64,000 bases of DNA, taken from NCBI RefSeq assembly GCF_004217445.1, contig NZ_SHKX01000011.1:62001-126000 (forward strand), written 5' to 3'. The position numbers and the translations under genes are program-made. The stretch is from Fluviicoccus keumensis (lineage in GTDB: Bacteria; Pseudomonadota; Gammaproteobacteria; Pseudomonadales; Moraxellaceae). Positions 20,249 to 28,481 of the stretch are shown piece after piece. The notes under the pieces were generated by a model that had not been told where the DNA came from, searched no databases, and saw only the letters and a list, made by a program, of their open reading frames with translations. The first letter of the stretch is position 1, and each line of letters opens with the position of its first letter.

Positions 20249-21067
20249 TTAGGGGCGTACGGGTTGGCAAGATGGACAGAAAACCGTACTGCGTCCCGCT
20301 ATTCGCACCAACTGAAGTTCAGAACGGCAAATACGGCAGTTTTCCTTCTCGCGCCCATAAACCATAAGCTCTTGCTGAAAATATCCCGGATTTCCCGAAC
20401 TGTTTACAAAGTCTCTCAGCGTTGTCCCGCCGCGCCGAATGGCCTGACCCAGAATATGCCGGATAGTGGACCGCAGCATGGCGCAGTCGAGAGCGGTCAG
20501 CCGGTTGGCGGGCATCATGGGGTTCAGGCCAGTCAGGAAAAGACTTTCGCTGGCGTAGATGTTGCCCACGCCAACCACGACATGGTTGTCCATGATGAAA
20601 CTCTTGACCGGAATGCTGCGTTTGCGACTTTGTGTGAACAGGTAGTCGGCGCTAAAGCCGTGCTCAAAGGGTTCGGGACCCAGCGTCGTCAGCAGGGGGT
20701 GAGTTTCAGCGCCATCCTGAAGCCAGAGAAACAACCCGAAACGGCGGGGATCATGGAAACGCAGCGACAGGCCGCCCGATAACTGAAGCAGGACATGGTC
20801 ATGTTTCCGGGGCGTCTCATCGGCTGGGCTTAGCCGCAGGCTGCCTGACATGCCCAGATGTACCAGGAACAAGCCCTTGCTCGTCTGGAACAGCAAGTAT
20901 TTGCCCCGACGGCGGATATCCAGTATCGCTTGACCGGGCAGCTCCTGTATTTCGGGAGAGACCGGCTGGCGAAGCGAGGCATTACGGATTTGAACGGATC
21001 GGACCGCCTGGCCAACAACAGGTCTCAGTCCCAGCCGGGTGGTTTCGACTTCGGGCAATTCAGGCAT
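20249..21067 (-). CDS. mutM: formamidopyrimidine-DNA glycosylase (Fpg)
   Basis: The 272-residue DNA repair enzyme removes 8-oxoguanine and ring-opened purines and cleaves abasic sites. After Met removal it starts PELPEVETTRLGL, giving the catalytic Pro1 and Glu2; the C-terminus has the zinc finger CRICRSELQLV...VFCPSCQ with four cysteines. The ATG at 21067 is chosen over one six bases earlier because the GGAG lies at a proper distance from it and the catalytic proline must be residue 2 of the primary product. It follows rpmB-rpmG on the same strand behind a terminator-like hairpin. Confidence 0.97.
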   Translation of the reverse strand: MPELPEVETTRLGLRPVVGQAVRSVQIRNASLRQPVSPEIQELPGQAILDIRRRGKYLLFQTSKGLFLVHLGMSGSLRLSPADETPRKHDHVLLQLSGGLSLRFHDPRRFGLFLWLQDGAETHPLLTTLGPEPFEHGFSADYLFTQSRKRSIPVKSFIMDNHVVVGVGNIYASESLFLTGLNPMMPANRLTALDCAMLRSTIRHILGQAIRRGGTTLRDFVNSSGNPGYFQQELMVYGREKENCRICRSELQLVRIAGRSTVFCPSCQPVRP

Positions 21068-21083
21068 CTGCATTCTCCAAATG

Positions 21084-21118
21084 CAAAAAGCCCGGCCGGC
21101 TTGCGCGCGGTCGGGCCT
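21084..21118 (-). terminator. terminator downstream of rpmG
   Basis: On the minus strand a GC-rich imperfect hairpin (GGCCCGACC arm against GGCCGGGC) is followed by TTTTT. It separates the ribosomal protein pair from mutM; read-through is possible. Confidence 0.65.
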
Positions 21119-21137
21119 TGAGTGCCATGATCAAGGG

Positions 21138-21293
21138 TTACTTGATCTTGGCTTCCTTGAACACAACGTGCTGGCGAATCTTGGGATCAAACTTCTTGAT
21201 CTCCATCTTGCCAGGCATGGTGCGCTTGTTCTTGGTGGTGGTGTAGAAGTAGCCGGTACCGGCAGAGGATACCAAACGAATCTTGTCACGCAT
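21138..21293 (-). CDS. rpmG: 50S ribosomal protein L33
   Basis: The 51-residue protein reads MRDKIRLVSSAGTGYFYTTT then KNKRTMPGKMEIKKFDPKIR and a Lys-rich end, a clear bL33. It lacks the CxxC pairs of the zinc-binding form, as in most Proteobacteria. It follows rpmB by 28 bases in the usual rpmB-rpmG order. Confidence 0.97.
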   Translation of the reverse strand: MRDKIRLVSSAGTGYFYTTTKNKRTMPGKMEIKKFDPKIRQHVVFKEAKIK

Positions 21294-21321
21294 GATGCTT
21301 AACTCCGGGCCAAATCAGGCT

Positions 21322-21558
21322 TTAGATCTTTTCGCCGCGGGCACGGAGATCGGCAACGACCGCTTCAACGCCCAGCTTGTCGATGGTGCGCATACCCTTG
21401 GAGGAAACACGCAGACGCACAAAACGCTTTTCGCTTTCCATCCAGAAACGATGGTAATGCAGGTTCGGCAGGAACCGGCGCTTGGTTTTGTTGTTGGCGT
21501 GGGAAACATTGTTACCAGTGATGGGACGCTTCCCGGTAACTTGGCAAACTTTAGACAT
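21322..21558 (-). CDS. rpmB: 50S ribosomal protein L28
   Basis: The 78-residue bL28 starts MSKVCQVTGKRPITGNNVSH at 21558, with GGAG upstream; a longer reading from 21594 would add 12 residues absent from the family. The C-terminus VSSKGMRTIDKLGVEAV is typical. First gene of the rpmB-rpmG operon. Confidence 0.97.
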   Translation of the reverse strand: MSKVCQVTGKRPITGNNVSHANNKTKRRFLPNLHYHRFWMESEKRFVRLRVSSKGMRTIDKLGVEAVVADLRARGEKI

Positions 21559-21655
21559 TAGGAAACTCCGCAATGCAATCAGAACCGCCGCCATGAGCGG
21601 CAGACAGCAAGGGGCGCATTTATACCAAAATGGCCCCCTGACAGCAAGTGCTCTG

Positions 21656-23098
21656 TTATTTCAGAAGCACTTTTTCAATGATTTTGTGCGTCGGCTTGTT
21701 GAATGGGGCGCCCAGGAAACGCAGGGTCCAGAATTTCGGCTTCACCAGCACCGAGCGGGCGTTGGAGAAGGAGGCGAAACCTTCCTTGCCGTGGTACTTG
21801 CCCATACCGGAGTGACCGACGCCGCCGAAGGGCAGGTCTTCAATGGCGACGTGCGAAATAACATCGTTGACCGAGAATCCACCGGACTGCGAATTGCGCA
21901 AGACAAAATCGGCGCGCTTTTCGTCATAGTCAAAATAGTAGTAGGCGAGGGGGTGCGGACGTTCGCTGATATAATGGATGGCGTCTTCGAGACGATCGTA
22001 TTCCATCATCATCAGCACCGGGCCGAAGATTTCGTTCTGGGCGATCAGCATGTCCGGGCGGACGTTGCCGACCAGCATGACCGGTAGCTTGCGGGTGCCG
22101 GCGAAGGACTCGCCGGCGGGGTTGATCTCGTAGACTTCCGCACCCTGGGCCTTGGCGTCTTCTATATATGAAGTCACGCGCTTGTACTGCTTGTCATTGA
22201 TGATGCTGGTGTAGTCCGGATTGTTGACCAGGCTGCTGTACATGGTGGTGACAGCCTTGCGCATGGCGGCAACAAACTCGGCGGTCTTGCCGCGCGGAAT
22301 GAACACATAGTCCGGGGCCACGCAGGTTTGTCCGGCGTTCCAGGTCTTGCCGAAGGCGATGCGCTGGGCGGCATCAGCCATCGGGTAAGACTCATGGATG
22401 ATGCAGGGGGACTTGCCGCCCAGCTCCAGCACGACCGGTGTCAGGTTCTCGGCGGCGGCGGCCATCACGGTACGGCCGACATTGGTGGAGCCGGTAAAGG
22501 TAATCTGGTTGAACGGCAGGCGGCTGAACGCATCGGAAACCACGCCGCCGCCGGTAATGACGGCAACCTGGTCTTCGCTGAAGGCCTCCGCCAGGGCACG
22601 CTTCAGTACTTCACCGGTCTTCGGGGTGAAGCTGGACATTTTCAGCATGGCGCGGTTGCCGGCGGCGAGCGCGCAGATCAGCGGGCTGACAGCCAGCAGG
22701 ACCGGATAGTTCCAGGGGGTAATGATGCCGACAACACCCAACGGCTGGTATTGCACCCAGGCCTTGGCGGGCTGGTGGGTGGCCGGTACATGGCGCTTCT
22801 CCGGCTCCATCCACTTGCGCAGGTTCTTGCTGTAATACTTGATGTTCTCAAGCGATGTCAGAATTTCAGCAAACTTGGTTTCATGGTGCGAGCGGTGGCC
22901 GAAGTCAGCGGCAATGGCTCGGCACAACTCGTCCTGATACTTGATCAGCGCGCCGCGCAGATTATCCAGCATGGCCAGGCGTTCGCTGGCCGAGGTGCCC
23001 GGACGCAGGCGGAAAGCTGTCCGCTGGGTGTCAAACACGCGCAGCATGGTGACAACTTCGGGGTGATCGGTATGGAGTGGGGAGACGCTAGCGGTCAT
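21656..23098 (-). CDS. aldehyde dehydrogenase, coniferyl-aldehyde dehydrogenase-like
   Basis: The 480-residue NAD(P)-dependent enzyme oxidises an aldehyde to the acid. It has the family motifs GIITPWNYPVLLAVSPLICAL, FTGSTNVGRTV, the general-base ELGGKSP, the nucleophile Cys in NAGQTCVAPDYV, and EIFGPVLMM. The N-terminus and the tail (FLGAPFNKPTHKIIEKVLLK) resemble the class 3-like ALDHs often named coniferyl or fatty aldehyde dehydrogenase; the natural substrate is not shown. The ATG at 23098 has GAGG seven bases upstream; a longer start at 23137 has none. It is divergent from a TetR gene with an inverted repeat between them, so that regulator probably controls it. Confidence 0.9.
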   Translation of the reverse strand: MTASVSPLHTDHPEVVTMLRVFDTQRTAFRLRPGTSASERLAMLDNLRGALIKYQDELCRAIAADFGHRSHHETKFAEILTSLENIKYYSKNLRKWMEPEKRHVPATHQPAKAWVQYQPLGVVGIITPWNYPVLLAVSPLICALAAGNRAMLKMSSFTPKTGEVLKRALAEAFSEDQVAVITGGGVVSDAFSRLPFNQITFTGSTNVGRTVMAAAAENLTPVVLELGGKSPCIIHESYPMADAAQRIAFGKTWNAGQTCVAPDYVFIPRGKTAEFVAAMRKAVTTMYSSLVNNPDYTSIINDKQYKRVTSYIEDAKAQGAEVYEINPAGESFAGTRKLPVMLVGNVRPDMLIAQNEIFGPVLMMMEYDRLEDAIHYISERPHPLAYYYFDYDEKRADFVLRNSQSGGFSVNDVISHVAIEDLPFGGVGHSGMGKYHGKEGFASFSNARSVLVKPKFWTLRFLGAPFNKPTHKIIEKVLLK

Positions 23099-23154
23099 GA
23101 TTCGGCCTCGGCAGTCGGTGTAGGAAATCTGCTTCATGGAAAACTGTTGTTGTT

Positions 23155-23172
23155 TTAGAGTATTTGCTCTAA
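23155..23172. promoter_or_regulatory. inverted-repeat operator between aldehyde dehydrogenase and TetR genes
   Basis: TTAGAGTATTTGCTCTAA is a 6-6-6 inverted repeat (arms TTAGAG and CTCTAA) in the divergent promoter region. A copy with 16 of 18 identical bases lies at 43631-43648 before the SDR gene. It is a probable site for the adjacent TetR-family protein. Confidence 0.65.
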
Positions 23173-23211
23173 TGTGTCAAACACTAGATTGAAATTTCCG
23201 CCGGATGGCGG

Positions 23212-23922
23212 GTGAGGGGCGTGGAATTGAAGACAAAAGACCGGATTTTGCTGAAGAGCCTGGAGCTGTTCAATGCCGACGGGGAGCGTAATGTCACGAC
23301 CAATCATATTTCAGCGGCGCTGAATATCAGCCCGGGCAACCTTTACTATCATTACCGCAGCAAGGAAGACATCATCTTTGCCCTCTTCCAGGCATATCAG
23401 GCGTCCATGCTGACATCGCTTGGAGTCCCGACCGACCGGGTGCTCACCTATGAAGACAAGATGGGCTACCTGGAGGCGATCTTCAATCAGTTGTGGGAGT
23501 ACCGCTTTCTGCACCGTGACCTGGGTCATCTGCTGGAAGAGAGCCAGCGCCTGCGTCGGGCCTACCGGGAGTTTGCGCGCGAGGTCATGGCGCAGGCCTA
23601 CCGGGTTTACGCGGGGCTTCGGGAGGCTGATCTGGTCATTCTGGAGGAGCACGAGGCCCGGGCCTTGATCGTCAATATCTGGATAATTACGACGAACTGG
23701 GCTTCATTTGTGACGAGCAGCGGCTTCTTCGGCGATGAGGTGGCGCTGGATCGGAACCACCTGCGGCGGGGTCTTGTACAGATACTCAGCCTGGAGGCGC
23801 CCTACCTGAAAGGCGTGGCCCGGGAGAAACTTCCAGAGCTTTGGCGGCGTTATGAATTGGGTGAGGATGAATCGCGGCCAACTCCTTCACAGTCTGTTGA
23901 GTTGGGCGGCTTAACTGATTGA
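23212..23922 (+). CDS. TetR/AcrR-family transcriptional regulator
   Basis: The 236-residue protein has an N-terminal TetR helix-turn-helix (about 8-55: TKDRILLKSLELFNADGERN, then SAALNISPGNLYYHYRSKEDI) and a helical ligand-binding domain of the PF13972-like kind. It likely represses the divergent aldehyde dehydrogenase gene through the inverted repeat 40 bases before it, and perhaps the distant SDR gene that has the same site. The start is unclear: GTG at 23212 and GTG at 23221 are both possible, with a purine-rich stretch overlapping them. The inducer is unknown, but an aldehyde or fatty compound would suit the target. Confidence 0.88.
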   Translation: MRGVELKTKDRILLKSLELFNADGERNVTTNHISAALNISPGNLYYHYRSKEDIIFALFQAYQASMLTSLGVPTDRVLTYEDKMGYLEAIFNQLWEYRFLHRDLGHLLEESQRLRRAYREFAREVMAQAYRVYAGLREADLVILEEHEARALIVNIWIITTNWASFVTSSGFFGDEVALDRNHLRRGLVQILSLEAPYLKGVAREKLPELWRRYELGEDESRPTPSQSVELGGLTD

Positions 23923-24047
23923 TGTTTTGATTGTTATCCAGTATAAGTCAGCAATGGTGCGTCCTGCCTGTGATCGCGCCCGGGCCTACCGGGTGGTGTT
24001 ATATGGGTTTTAACGCATATGGCAATAATAAATGAGGGCTTATAACA

Positions 24048-26702
24048 ATGCACAATAGGAAGCGCACCGTCCGGCTATCGGCGTACATGCTATCCGCATT
24101 AATGGTTGTGTCCTGTGGGAACGACTCCATCACCTTGCCTGGCTTTTCCACCGACCAATTGCAGTTGCTGACTTCTTCTGGAGTAGCTCAAACTGTTCCC
24201 TTGGATGGAAGCCTTGATGTGAAGTTCTCCATCAAGGACAGCACAGGCGCGCCTTTGGGAGGCAAGTCAGCGACAGTATCGGTATTATCCGGCAAGGCCG
24301 GGCTGCTGGATGTTGCAGGCACGCTGACTTCAGCAGTCAGTTCCCTGTCCGTGACAACCGCCGCTGACGGCACCGGAACATTCCTGGTGCGCGGACTTGA
24401 GCTCAACAGCACCGGCATTATCGAAGTCCGCTATATCGACGAAAAGTCCAACGCTCGTGTCCAGACATTCACCTACGTTGTCGGGGCAAATGCCAATAGC
24501 GTGAATACGCTGGACCTGACAACCGCGTCCGGGGTGGTTTCGACTAGTGGCTCTAATTCCGAAACAAAAATTACAGCACTCCTGAAGAAGAAGTCCACAG
24601 GTGAGTTGCTTGCCGGTCGTACGGTGACCTTCACCAAAACCAACGGCTTCGGACAACTGTCCGCCACTTCGGCGGTTTCCGATGCAGACGGTAAGGCGAC
24701 AGTGACCTTCTCGGGGAATAACGCCAACCCTGGGTCCGGCATTGTTGAGGCATCCTACACCGACAGTCGCGGCAACGTCTCCAGCAGCAGCATTTCTCTT
24801 CAGATTATCAAGACTTATTCCATGAGTCTGACCAGTCAGACGTCTACGGTTCCGACCGGTAGCAATACCGCCGTAACACTGTCGGCATTTGTTCTGGATA
24901 GCGGTGGTACAGCTATTAAGGGTTCCACTTCCGGACTTAAAGTGACGTTCAGTAATCTTAGCACCGTGGGAGGAAAGCCTGACGGTGTTCTCGATCAGCC
25001 AAGCGATATCTCTGATACCGGGCTGGCTACCGTGAAGTACTACCCTGATGGCAATAATATTGTGGAGCGCCAAGTTACTCTGCGTGCTGCCTTGTCGGGT
25101 GCATCCCTGCCGTCGCCGATTCAGCAGGATGTTGTTCTTACTATCGGTGGCAACGCCATCAGTCTGCTGAGCAACCAGAATAACGTTCTGGACGGTGATG
25201 TTGTGCAATTCAACGGCAAGCTGGTGACAGGCCAAGGTAATCCAATTTCCGGCAAGACCATTAACTTGACTCCCTCCGGATTGACAGGCGTTCCTGCAAC
25301 GGCAACAACCGATACCAAGGGTGAGTTCCAGATCTCCAATGTAACCGTGAATACGGGCGGCGCCTCTGTAGCAACCTTGAAGTCTTCGGTTTCCGGCTTG
25401 GCAGCTACACCCATTGAGGCCACGTCTACTCTCAGTGTTTCGCAAAAGAACTTCCGGTTGGAGTCCACGCTGAGCGACAACATTCCGATCGGGACTCCGC
25501 AGCCCGTGACGGTACGCATGCGCGATACCTCTGATGTGAATGGGCGAGTCATTAATCTGGCCAGCACCTTGGGCGCTGTTCAGGATCTGGCAGGCAATCC
25601 GATTCACGCTGTGACCCTGGTTGATGCAACCCCAGGTGATACGGTGTTTGAAGGTACGGCCACTTTCCAGTTGGTTGCCGGTTATCCCGGTACTGCGCTG
25701 CTGGAGGCTGAAACTACCGACTCCGATTCGAACCTGGTAAAAATTTCCAAGCGAATCACCTTTATTTCCGTCACGCCATCCAAACTGACGATTCAGGCCG
25801 TGTCTCCTAATCTCTCGGCGCTGCAAGCCACGAATGTTACAGTTCGCGCGTTTGATACCAAGGATAATCCGGTCAAGAACGTCGTTATCAGCTTCAATGC
25901 CAATGACCCTTCTCATGGTGACCTTTCTGCAGCATCGCTTCGTACGGATGCAAACGGTCAAGCGACAATCGTTTTTACGGCCGGTAGTGTTACCACCGCC
26001 AAAGATGCTGTTAGTGTGACTGCAACAGCTCCGGATTTCCCGGCGGTTGCTCCAATGACGCAATACATGACTGTGGGTGGTAAAGCTTTGTTCCTCAGTA
26101 TCGGTACTGGTAATGTTATTGGGACATTGCCTTCGGCACCGACTACAACCTACAGCTTGCCTCATCAGGTTGTTGTTACCGATGCTAATGGTGCGCCTAT
26201 TGCCAATAGCGATGTCCTGCTTTCCATCATTCCAATTAGCTATATGAAAGGGCGTTATGTTGCTGGACCGACGACATGGGGTGCAGTCGTGGATGGCGAG
26301 TGTCTTAACGAGGATGCGAACCTGAACGGTATCCTTGAGCCCATTGAAAATGATGGTGTTGGTGGCGTAGGAAATGTCATGGACAATGCGGATGGTAAGC
26401 TGTGGCCTGGCAATCCTGTCACGTTGAGTGCCAAGACCATTCGTACGGACATCAATGGTGTGGCCTCCTTTGATGTGATTTATGCCAAGAGCTACTCCAA
26501 CTGGTTGCGTGTCAAGATTGTGGCGACAACAACGGTTGAAGGCAGTGAAACACGTGCGGATCGTTCGATGATATTACCGGGACTGACAGATGACTTTAAG
26601 GTCACGACATTACCGCCTGGCGGTACGATCAGCACATATGGCACGTCGAATCCAGCCAGCGCAGCTGACATGTGTTCCTATGTGTACTATCCTCCCTTCT
26701 GA
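24048..26702 (+). CDS. large lipoprotein with repeated bacterial Ig-like (Big-1/invasin-type) domains
   Basis: The 884-residue protein has a lipoprotein signal ending VVSC (Cys23) and then a chain of Ig-like beta domains. Each repeat shows the Big-1 pattern of a turn such as DADGKATVTFSG, DANGQATIVFTAGS or DINGVASFDV near its end; I count roughly six to seven. Codon use is less GC-rich than in the flanking genes and the product is Ser/Thr/Val-rich with few charged residues. Such proteins are surface-exposed stalks or adhesins in invasin/intimin-type systems, but there is no beta-barrel, LysM or peptidoglycan-binding part here, so attachment would be by lipid only. The ligand is unknown. A hairpin and a strong terminator follow. 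Confidence 0.82.
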   Translation: MHNRKRTVRLSAYMLSALMVVSCGNDSITLPGFSTDQLQLLTSSGVAQTVPLDGSLDVKFSIKDSTGAPLGGKSATVSVLSGKAGLLDVAGTLTSAVSSLSVTTAADGTGTFLVRGLELNSTGIIEVRYIDEKSNARVQTFTYVVGANANSVNTLDLTTASGVVSTSGSNSETKITALLKKKSTGELLAGRTVTFTKTNGFGQLSATSAVSDADGKATVTFSGNNANPGSGIVEASYTDSRGNVSSSSISLQIIKTYSMSLTSQTSTVPTGSNTAVTLSAFVLDSGGTAIKGSTSGLKVTFSNLSTVGGKPDGVLDQPSDISDTGLATVKYYPDGNNIVERQVTLRAALSGASLPSPIQQDVVLTIGGNAISLLSNQNNVLDGDVVQFNGKLVTGQGNPISGKTINLTPSGLTGVPATATTDTKGEFQISNVTVNTGGASVATLKSSVSGLAATPIEATSTLSVSQKNFRLESTLSDNIPIGTPQPVTVRMRDTSDVNGRVINLASTLGAVQDLAGNPIHAVTLVDATPGDTVFEGTATFQLVAGYPGTALLEAETTDSDSNLVKISKRITFISVTPSKLTIQAVSPNLSALQATNVTVRAFDTKDNPVKNVVISFNANDPSHGDLSAASLRTDANGQATIVFTAGSVTTAKDAVSVTATAPDFPAVAPMTQYMTVGGKALFLSIGTGNVIGTLPSAPTTTYSLPHQVVVTDANGAPIANSDVLLSIIPISYMKGRYVAGPTTWGAVVDGECLNEDANLNGILEPIENDGVGGVGNVMDNADGKLWPGNPVTLSAKTIRTDINGVASFDVIYAKSYSNWLRVKIVATTTVEGSETRADRSMILPGLTDDFKVTTLPPGGTISTYGTSNPASAADMCSYVYYPPF

Positions 26703-26715
26703 TATACAGTAAGGC

Positions 26716-26733
26716 GGCCTGCGAAAGCAGGCC
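26716..26733 (+). repeat. GNRA-loop hairpin after the Ig-repeat gene
   Basis: Arms GGCCTGC and GCAGGCC enclose a GAAA tetraloop, a very stable RNA hairpin 13 bases past the stop and just before the terminator. Confidence 0.6.
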
Positions 26734-26736
26734 AAT

Positions 26737-26768
26737 AAAAAACCCGCAATGAGAATTGCGGGTTTTTT
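26737..26768. terminator. Rho-independent terminator after the Ig-repeat lipoprotein gene
   Basis: Arms AAAAAACCCGCAAT and ATTGCGGGTTTTTT pair perfectly around a GAGA loop, with a terminal T-run; the A-run makes it usable in both directions. Confidence 0.93.
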
Positions 26769-26816
26769 ATTGGGGCGTAAAGTGAGCTTGGCGTCTTATG
26801 GTGAACAGGTAGGAAT

Positions 26817-26846
26817 GGGGGGAGAGGGGAGGGGGGGAAGGCGGGG
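26817..26846 (+). repeat. G-run tract, possible G-quadruplex
   Basis: Within 30 bases there are four runs of at least four G (26817-26822, 26826-26829, 26831-26837, 26843-26846), followed by eight A. It lies between the lipoprotein terminator and the 3' end of the barrel gene. On the minus strand the eight T at 26848-26855 follow a weak GC hairpin and could end the barrel gene transcript. Confidence 0.5.
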
Positions 26847-26907
26847 CAAAAAAAAGAGAACCCGACGCGGATGGCCCGCGCCGGAGAGAAGAGTCAGAGG
26901 ACCCGAA

Positions 26908-27435
26908 TCAATTCAGGGGGATACGGATGCCAACGCTAACGGCATCAATTTGCTTGGTGTAGCTGACAAAGTCAGCATTGAGGCGGATGCCCTTGTAAAC
27001 ATTCACGTCCACGCCTGCTCCATAGGAAGTGTTGTGCATGAACTCGTCAATGGTCGGAAACAGCGCCGGATTGGAGGAGGCAAAGGTCCGGTCAATATAG
27101 ACGCCGCCGAGCAAGGCATAGACGCTGGCATGCTCGCCCAAACTCAGTTGCGGGCGAAGATACAAGGCATAGTAACTGTTCACTTTGGCGTTGTAAGTGA
27201 CGCCGCTGCTGGTGATCGAGTCATCACCAACGCCAAAGCCCAAGTGGGCTTCCAGACCAAAATAAGGGTTGATTTCCGTGCCGCCGCGGAGTCTCACCAT
27301 TGTCGGCTTGGCGGAACCGCCTTGAGAGGCATCGAAAGTGGCTTGTTGGTAGTCAATGCCAACATACGGTTTTTCCAGAGCATAGCTGCTGACAGAGCCA
27401 AGAGCGGCCAGAATGGCGAGCGTAAGACGGTTCAT
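26908..27435 (-). CDS. small outer-membrane beta-barrel protein
   Basis: The 175-residue product has a signal peptide (about 1-20, ending SSYALE) and then alternating beta-strand sequence such as KPYVGIDYQQATFD, FGLEAHLGFGVGDDS, SYYALYLRPQLSLG and SYGAGVDVNVYKGIRLNADF, the pattern of an eight-stranded OmpX/OmpW-like barrel. The C-terminal strand ends IRIPLN and not in the common Phe or Trp. Function is unknown; such barrels serve in adhesion, serum resistance or small-molecule passage. It is convergent with the Ig-repeat gene. Confidence 0.8.
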   Translation of the reverse strand: MNRLTLAILAALGSVSSYALEKPYVGIDYQQATFDASQGGSAKPTMVRLRGGTEINPYFGLEAHLGFGVGDDSITSSGVTYNAKVNSYYALYLRPQLSLGEHASVYALLGGVYIDRTFASSNPALFPTIDEFMHNTSYGAGVDVNVYKGIRLNADFVSYTKQIDAVSVGIRIPLN

Positions 27436-27623
27436 TATGCTTCCTGTGTTTTGTAAGAGGAATTAGTTCCACGGATACTCGCAGATGATTTTTCAAAACA
27501 CGAGTCCTGTCAAGGTGCGAAGCCGTTAAAAAGCCAGTAATAAGCAGTTATCATGGGCTTAACCATTTCAGGAGCGCCAATGATGGGAGTATTTCCCTCC
27601 GGCGCTCTGCAACCGAGAGCATC

Positions 27624-28481
27624 ATGACTTCACGTACCGCCCGTTTACTGATTACCTGCCCCGACAAACCTGGGATTGTCAGCGCTGTTTCAAGCTTCCT
27701 TTATAACCATGGGGCCAATATTACCGACCTCGACCAGCATGCGTCGGCTCCGGAAGGCGGAACCTATTTCATGCGTCTGGAATTCCAGACGCCGCATCTG
27801 GATATGTCCCGGCAATTGCTGGCGCAAACCTTCGAGGAGCGGGTTGCCCGTCATTACAACATGGATTGGCGGATCAGTTATGCCGACGATGTCAAGAAAA
27901 TGGCTATTCTGGTTTCGAAGGTGGATCATGCCTTGATGGAGTTGCTGTGGCGTTGGTCCAGTGGCGCGCTGCCTTGTGAAATTACAACGGTCATCAGTAA
28001 TCATGATGCCTTGGCGGAAGCGGTAGGCCGTTTTGGAGTTCCGTTTCATGTCGTGCCGGTCAATAAGGACAACAAGGTTGAGGCGGAGGCCAAAATCCAG
28101 GCTCTTTTACAGGGGAACGACTTGGTGGTGTTGGCCCGCTACATGCAGATTCTGAGCGGAGACTTTGTGACCGGTTGGCCCCATCGCATCATTAATATCC
28201 ATCACTCCTTCCTGCCGGCCTTTGTCGGCGCCAACCCATACCAGCAGGCTTATGACAAGGGAGTAAAGCTGATCGGGGCGACGGCGCATTATGTAACAGC
28301 CGATCTGGATCAGGGGCCGATTATTGAGCAAGGGGTTGAACGGGTTTCGCACCGGGAGTCCGTCGAGACGCTGCGTGAGCTGGGGCAAAACGTCGAGCGC
28401 AATGTCCTGGCGCGCGCCGTACGCTGGCATCTGGAGGATCGCGTCATTGTGCATGGCAACAAGACTATCGTGTTTGCATGA
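27624..28481 (+). CDS. purU: formyltetrahydrofolate deformylase
   Basis: The 285-residue cytosolic enzyme hydrolyses 10-formyl-tetrahydrofolate to formate and tetrahydrofolate, balancing one-carbon pools and feeding formate to purine synthesis. It has an N-terminal ACT domain (LLITCPDKPGIVSAVSSFLY, residues 8-80) and a C-terminal formyltransferase-type domain with RIINIHHSFLPAFVGANPY and GATAHYVTADLDQGPIIEQ (catalytic Asn, His, Asp). Its stop overlaps the ATG of the following MFS gene by 4 bases. Confidence 0.97.
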   Translation: MTSRTARLLITCPDKPGIVSAVSSFLYNHGANITDLDQHASAPEGGTYFMRLEFQTPHLDMSRQLLAQTFEERVARHYNMDWRISYADDVKKMAILVSKVDHALMELLWRWSSGALPCEITTVISNHDALAEAVGRFGVPFHVVPVNKDNKVEAEAKIQALLQGNDLVVLARYMQILSGDFVTGWPHRIINIHHSFLPAFVGANPYQQAYDKGVKLIGATAHYVTADLDQGPIIEQGVERVSHRESVETLRELGQNVERNVLARAVRWHLEDRVIVHGNKTIVFA

